From Eubacterium sp. (lineage in GTDB: Bacteria; Bacillota; Clostridia; Lachnospirales; Lachnospiraceae), in NCBI GenBank assembly GCA_017938215.1, contig JAGBBZ010000023.1, positions 62,001 to 126,000 on the forward strand: 64,000 nt of DNA. Reading direction: 5' to 3'. Shown in pieces: positions 60,346-64,000 of this stretch; positions within the stretch are counted from its first letter, which is position 1; every line of letters starts with the position of its first letter. The translations under genes were made by a program, and so were the position numbers. The notes under the pieces were generated by a model, which saw only the letters and a program-made list of their open reading frames with translations, was not told where the DNA came from and did not search any database.

Positions 60346-61159
60346 ATTTGTCAAGCGCCTGTCCCTTCCTTACATCGTCTGGATGTCAATTTTTGTGATA
60401 GTGCCGCTTATTATTGTTTGTATTTATGGCTTTTCGGATCGTGACGGGAACTTCACCATTGAAAATGTAAAAAGCATCACGGATCCGGTACATTTGAAAG
60501 CTTTGTGGTTGTCGGTACGGTTGTCTGTGATCAGTACGCTTATTTGCTTTGTCATGGCATTGCCGTTGGCATCGGTTATCCGTGGGATGAAAATGAACAG
60601 CAGTGGATTTATTATTTTCATCTTTATCTTGCCGATGTGGATGAACTTTTTGTTGCGTACCCTTGCTTGGCAGTCCTTGTTGGAAAAGACAGGAATCATC
60701 AATACATTTCTTGGGCTTTTGGGACTTCCGGGGCAGAATTTAATTAATACAGAGGGCGCCATTATTCTTGGTATGGTATACAATTACTTGCCATTTATGG
60801 TGCTTCCGATTTACAATTCACTGATTAAAATCAGCGAAGATACTTTCAATGCCGCGAAGGACTTAGGAGCCAATCGGTTGCAGGTTCTTTTGTATATTAC
60901 ATTGCCACAGATTTTTCCGGGGATTGTCAGTGGTGTGACTATGGTCTTCGTACCGGCCATGACGACTTTTGTGATATCCAATCTCCTTGGTGGCGCGAAG
61001 ATTAACCTGATCGGTAATATTATTGAGCAGGAATTTACGACGGCGAACAACTGGTACCAAGGTGCCGGTTTATCCATTGTGCTCATGATTCTCGTGTTGG
61101 GAAGCATGGCTGTGATGTCCCGTTATGACAAGGACGGAGAGGGGGCATCGTTATGGTAA
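60332..61159 (+). CDS. potB: Spermidine/putrescine ABC transporter permease PotB
   Basis: 275 residues with about six transmembrane helices. The EAA loop coupling to the ATPase is [20 protein letters not shown] followed by [11 protein letters not shown]. The N-terminal helix is [20 protein letters not shown]. The GTG at 60332 is 9 bases after GAGGAGG and overlaps the potA end; a GTG at 60308 precedes that site. Overlaps potC by 7 bases. Confidence 0.93.
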   Translation: MIESKFVKRLSLPYIVWMSIFVIVPLIIVCIYGFSDRDGNFTIENVKSITDPVHLKALWLSVRLSVISTLICFVMALPLASVIRGMKMNSSGFIIFIFILPMWMNFLLRTLAWQSLLEKTGIINTFLGLLGLPGQNLINTEGAIILGMVYNYLPFMVLPIYNSLIKISEDTFNAAKDLGANRLQVLLYITLPQIFPGIVSGVTMVFVPAMTTFVISNLLGGAKINLIGNIIEQEFTTANNWYQGAGLSIVLMILVLGSMAVMSRYDKDGEGASLW

Positions 61160-61950
61160 AGAAACTAGAGAAAATCGGTGGACGAATTTATCTTGGTCTT
61201 ATTTTCTTGTTTTTATATGGACCAATTCTTACGTTGATGGTGCTGTCCTTTAATGAATCGCGTTTTCGTGGAAAATGGGGCGGATTTAGCTTGAAGTGGT
61301 ACGAGAGTTTATTTTCTTCCCGTGACATTATGGAAGCGCTTTGGACCACACTTACGCTGGCATTTTTGTCTGCACTGATTGCTACTGTACTGGGAACCGT
61401 GGCGGCATTTGCCATGAATCGCATGAAGCGATTGCCACGAACCATACTGATGACAGTGACCAATATCCCGATGCTGAATGCGGATATTGTAACAGGAATC
61501 TCGTTGATGCTTTTGTTTATTGCTCTGCGATACCGCATGGGATTTAGTAGTGTGCTGATCGCACACATTACCTTTAATCTGCCATACGTGGTGTTAAGCG
61601 TATTGCCGAAGCTAAAGCAAATGAATAAAAGCGTATATGAAGCAGCATTGGATCTCGGAGCATCCAAGGCCTATGCCTTTGCCAAGGTAATGTTACCGGA
61701 TATTATGCCGGGAATTTTGACCGGATTTTTGCTGTCCTTCACCATGTCTTTGGATGATTTTGTTATCACTCATTTTACAAAAGGCGTGGGAGTGGATACC
61801 TTGTCCACAAAAATCTATGCGGAGGTGCGAAAAGGAATCAAGCCGGAGATTTATGCACTGTCCACCATTATGTTTGTGGTGGTGCTGGTGATGCTGATTT
61901 TTGTAAATCGTAAGAATGCGAAAAAGAGTGAAAATAAGAAGGAGATTTAA
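61153..61950 (+). CDS. potC: Spermidine/putrescine ABC transporter permease PotC
   Basis: 265 residues, six transmembrane helices. IYLGLIFLFLYGPILTLMVL opens the protein, SFNESRFRGKWGGFSLKWYE is a PotC hallmark, and the EAA loop is YEAALDLGASKAYAFAKVML then PDIMPGILTG. SFTMSLDDFVITHF is also typical. Start overlaps the potB stop; GAGAGGGGG lies upstream. Confidence 0.95.
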   Translation: MVKKLEKIGGRIYLGLIFLFLYGPILTLMVLSFNESRFRGKWGGFSLKWYESLFSSRDIMEALWTTLTLAFLSALIATVLGTVAAFAMNRMKRLPRTILMTVTNIPMLNADIVTGISLMLLFIALRYRMGFSSVLIAHITFNLPYVVLSVLPKLKQMNKSVYEAALDLGASKAYAFAKVMLPDIMPGILTGFLLSFTMSLDDFVITHFTKGVGVDTLSTKIYAEVRKGIKPEIYALSTIMFVVVLVMLIFVNRKNAKKSENKKEI

Positions 61951-61952
61951 AA

Positions 61953-63023
61953 ATGAAAAAAATCGTTGCGATGATTTGTCTGATGAGTTTGGCGGTAAGT
62001 TGCCTGAGTGGTTGTGGTGCTGGGAATTCAGGAAGTGCCGATGCGGGCGAACTTTACGTATATAACTGGGGGGAGTATTTTGATCCGGATGCCCTTGCCA
62101 TGTTTGAAGAAGAGACAGGAATTAAAGTGACTTATGATGAATACGAAACCAATGAAGTAATGTATCCCATCATAGCCAACGGAGCAGCAGATTATGACTT
62201 GGTTTGTCCGTCGGATTATATGATTCAGCGAATGATTTCCGAAGATCTTTTGGAAGAAATTAATTTTGAAAATATTCCAAACATCAAATATGTGGATCAG
62301 GTGTACAAAGATGCAGCCAAAGGTTTTGATGAGAATAACAAATACAGTGTTCCGTTTTTGTGGGGAACCGTTGGTATTCTTTACAACAAAAACATGGTAA
62401 AAGAACCGATTGACAGCTGGAGCGTGTTGTGGGATACCAAGTATAAAGATAATATTTTGATGCAAAAAAGTGTCCGTGATGCCTTTGGTATTACATTAAA
62501 ATATCTCGGATATTCTCTTAACAGTACCAAGGAAGCGGAAATTGAGCAGGCCAAGCAAAAACTGATCGAGCAGAAAAAATCCGGCGTTGTTCAAGCGTAT
62601 GTGGTGGATGAAGTGCGAGATAAGATGATTGGAAATGAGGCGGCTATCGGAGTTATTTATTCTGGTGAAGCGTTGACTTGTCAGTCGGAGAATCCAGACC
62701 TTGAGTATGTGATTCCAAAAGAGGGAAGCAATCTTTGGATGGATGCATGGGTCATTCCAAAGGGCGCAAAAAACAAAGAAAATGCGGAGAAGTTTTTGAA
62801 CTTCCTTTGCAAACCGGAAATTGCAAAGATGAATTTTGATTATATTACCTATTCCATTCCAAATAGTGAAGGTCAGAAGTTAATCGAGGATGAGGCATAT
62901 CGCAATAGTACCATTGCCTTCCCGGATTACAATTCCCTGACCAACTGTGAGACCTTTAAATACTTGGGGCCGGAAGTGGATGATATGTATAATGAAAAAT
63001 GGAAAGAAGTAATGAGTAACTAG
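61953..63023 (+). CDS. potD: Spermidine/putrescine-binding lipoprotein PotD
   Basis: Lipoprotein signal with lipobox LSGC (MAVSCLSGCGAGNS-type region at the N-terminus). Mature protein opens ELYVYNWGEYFDPDALAMFE, the PotD/PotF landmark for polyamine binding. YDLVCPSDYMIQRMI, VPFLWGTVGILYNKN and EGSNLWMDAWVIPKGAKNKE follow the family order. 356 residues. Three bases after potC, so the whole transporter is one operon. Confidence 0.95.
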   Translation: MKKIVAMICLMSLAVSCLSGCGAGNSGSADAGELYVYNWGEYFDPDALAMFEEETGIKVTYDEYETNEVMYPIIANGAADYDLVCPSDYMIQRMISEDLLEEINFENIPNIKYVDQVYKDAAKGFDENNKYSVPFLWGTVGILYNKNMVKEPIDSWSVLWDTKYKDNILMQKSVRDAFGITLKYLGYSLNSTKEAEIEQAKQKLIEQKKSGVVQAYVVDEVRDKMIGNEAAIGVIYSGEALTCQSENPDLEYVIPKEGSNLWMDAWVIPKGAKNKENAEKFLNFLCKPEIAKMNFDYITYSIPNSEGQKLIEDEAYRNSTIAFPDYNSLTNCETFKYLGPEVDDMYNEKWKEVMSN

Positions 63024-63054
63024 TTCATATCGGAGAAGGAAAGGGGTGCGTGAA

Positions 63055-63975
63055 ATGTATACCGTTTCGTTGCAAAAATTTATTAAGAAAATGAATGTAG
63101 AATGTCTAACACCAGAAGTAGATATCGATGATATTGTCATTACTCAGACGGATGTGAATCGTCCGGCATTGCAGTTGACAGGGTATTTTGATTATTTTGA
63201 TCATCATCGTGTTCAGGTAATCGGACATGTGGAAAATACCTATATGGAACAGCAGGGAATTGAGTACAGCAAGGAAGTTATGGGACGAATTATGTCCTAC
63301 AAAGTTCCATGTATTGTATTCTGTCGTGAGATTGAAGTGCCTCAGGAATTCTTGGATTTGGCAAAGGAACATGGGGTACCAATCTTTCGTTCCAAGAAAA
63401 CAACTTCCTCTTTTTCTTCCGAGTTGAATCGTTGGTTGAAAGTTGAGTTGGCGCCACGTATTAGTATTCACGGAGTGCTGGTGGATATTTACGGAGAGGG
63501 TGTATTGATTACTGGAGAAAGTGGTATCGGTAAATCCGAAGTGGCGTTGGAACTGATTCATCGTGGACATCGTCTGGTATCGGATGATGTGGTGGAAATA
63601 AAGAAAGTAAGTGATGAGACATTGATTGGAACGGCGCCGGATATTACACGACATTTTATCGAGCTTCGCGGAATCGGTATTGTGGATGCCAAGGCATTGT
63701 TTGGTGTGGAGAGCGTGAAAAATACGCAGTCCATCGATTTGGTTATTAAACTTCAGGAGTGGAATCGCGATCAGGAGTATGATCGAATGGGACTGGAAGA
63801 AAATTATATTGAGTATTTAGGAAATCGTGTTGTGTGTCATGAAATTCCGATTCGTCCGGGGCGAAATCTTGCAGTTATCTGCGAGTCGGCGGCGGTAAAT
63901 TACCGCCAGAAGAAGATGGGATACAATGCGGCAGTGGAACTTTACAACCGAGTAACGAAAGGATTTGAGAGCTAA
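63055..63975 (+). CDS. hprK: HPr kinase/phosphorylase
   Basis: Phosphorylates HPr at Ser46 and so controls carbon catabolite repression in Firmicutes. Walker A ITGESGIGKSEVALEL with Lys160, HRLVSDDVVEIKK, and the family signature IELRGIGIVDAKALFGVESV. The N-terminal MurF-like domain is also recognisable (RPALQLTGYFDYFDHHRVQV). The ATG at 63055 is 9 bases after AAGGGG; a GTG at 63046 is less likely. Stop overlaps the next start. Confidence 0.96.
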   Translation: MYTVSLQKFIKKMNVECLTPEVDIDDIVITQTDVNRPALQLTGYFDYFDHHRVQVIGHVENTYMEQQGIEYSKEVMGRIMSYKVPCIVFCREIEVPQEFLDLAKEHGVPIFRSKKTTSSFSSELNRWLKVELAPRISIHGVLVDIYGEGVLITGESGIGKSEVALELIHRGHRLVSDDVVEIKKVSDETLIGTAPDITRHFIELRGIGIVDAKALFGVESVKNTQSIDLVIKLQEWNRDQEYDRMGLEENYIEYLGNRVVCHEIPIRPGRNLAVICESAAVNYRQKKMGYNAAVELYNRVTKGFES

Positions 63976-64000
63976 TGGAAAAGTATTATATTGGGGCAGA
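63975..64000 (+). CDS. Start of a further gene, cut by window end
   Basis: An ATG overlapping the hprK stop codon opens MEKYYIGA. In related genomes a ROK-family glucokinase often follows hprK and begins in this way, but eight residues are not enough to assign it. Confidence 0.35.

Noticed and set aside
1..64000. CRISPR array
   Set aside because: No set of regularly spaced direct repeats with unique spacers, and no cas gene, was seen.

Overview
The window looks like chromosomal DNA of a motile, xylan-degrading, anaerobic Lachnospiraceae-type Firmicute, probably from the gut. The reasons are low-to-mid GC with strong AGGAGG ribosome binding sites, a spoIIAA-spoIIAB-sigF operon, a T-box leader in front of valS, HPr kinase, a flagellin, a bile-salt-hydrolase-type gene, and a glucuronoxylan cluster (GH10, GH10, GH115, uxaC). 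Genus and species cannot be fixed from sequence reading alone.

Layout. 1-6.3 kb: end of a transglutaminase-like surface protein, a flagellin with a zinc-metalloprotease insert (flagellinolysin type) behind a sigma-28-like promoter, and a Uma2-type protein. 6.4-16.5 kb: M18 aminopeptidase, bile-salt-hydrolase-like enzyme, GNAT, an XRE regulator with a consensus promoter, two frameshifted gene remnants, endonuclease IV, an exported polysaccharide deacetylase, an aminotransferase, a 2-hydroxyacid dehydrogenase and an exported HExxHxxGxxD protein. 16.6-28.5 kb: BspA-like surface protein, Val T-box and valS, a TPR membrane protein, the sigF operon, tRNA-Arg(ACG), aroK, a CcdA/TlpA pair and purC. 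28.5-38.8 kb: GH13 enzyme, then a six-gene export system of three periplasmic-adaptor-like lipoproteins, one 941-residue FtsX-type permease and two ATPases; one ATPase carries an AbrB-like tail. 38.9-47.2 kb: polysaccharide deacetylase and the glucuronoxylan genes. 47.2-58.4 kb: accessory island. 58.5-64 kb: zinc-ribbon membrane protein, potABCD, hprK and the start of one more gene.

The main find is the 47.2-58.4 kb island. A divergent XRE repressor faces a consensus promoter whose -35 box lies inside an inverted repeat. That promoter drives a 1247-residue exported toroid-type protein, then a 1252-residue lipoprotein ending in a TNT-like (NAD+ glycohydrolase) domain, then an 82-residue probable immunity protein. 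Downstream are a truncated IS3 element, a possible toxin tail, two paralogous small proteins resembling orphan immunity proteins, a 195-base fragment copied from the toxin body, and a third small protein. This is the layout expected of a polymorphic toxin locus that exchanges cassettes. The N-terminal lipoprotein signal and the degenerate transglutaminase domain (no catalytic Cys) make the toxin architecture unusual.

The window also holds small palindromic elements of one family in four places or forms, a roughly 320-base imperfect inverted repeat after the second xylanase, and a 24-base repeat shared by the valS leader and the aroK downstream region. All family calls were made by eye from motifs; no database search was run.
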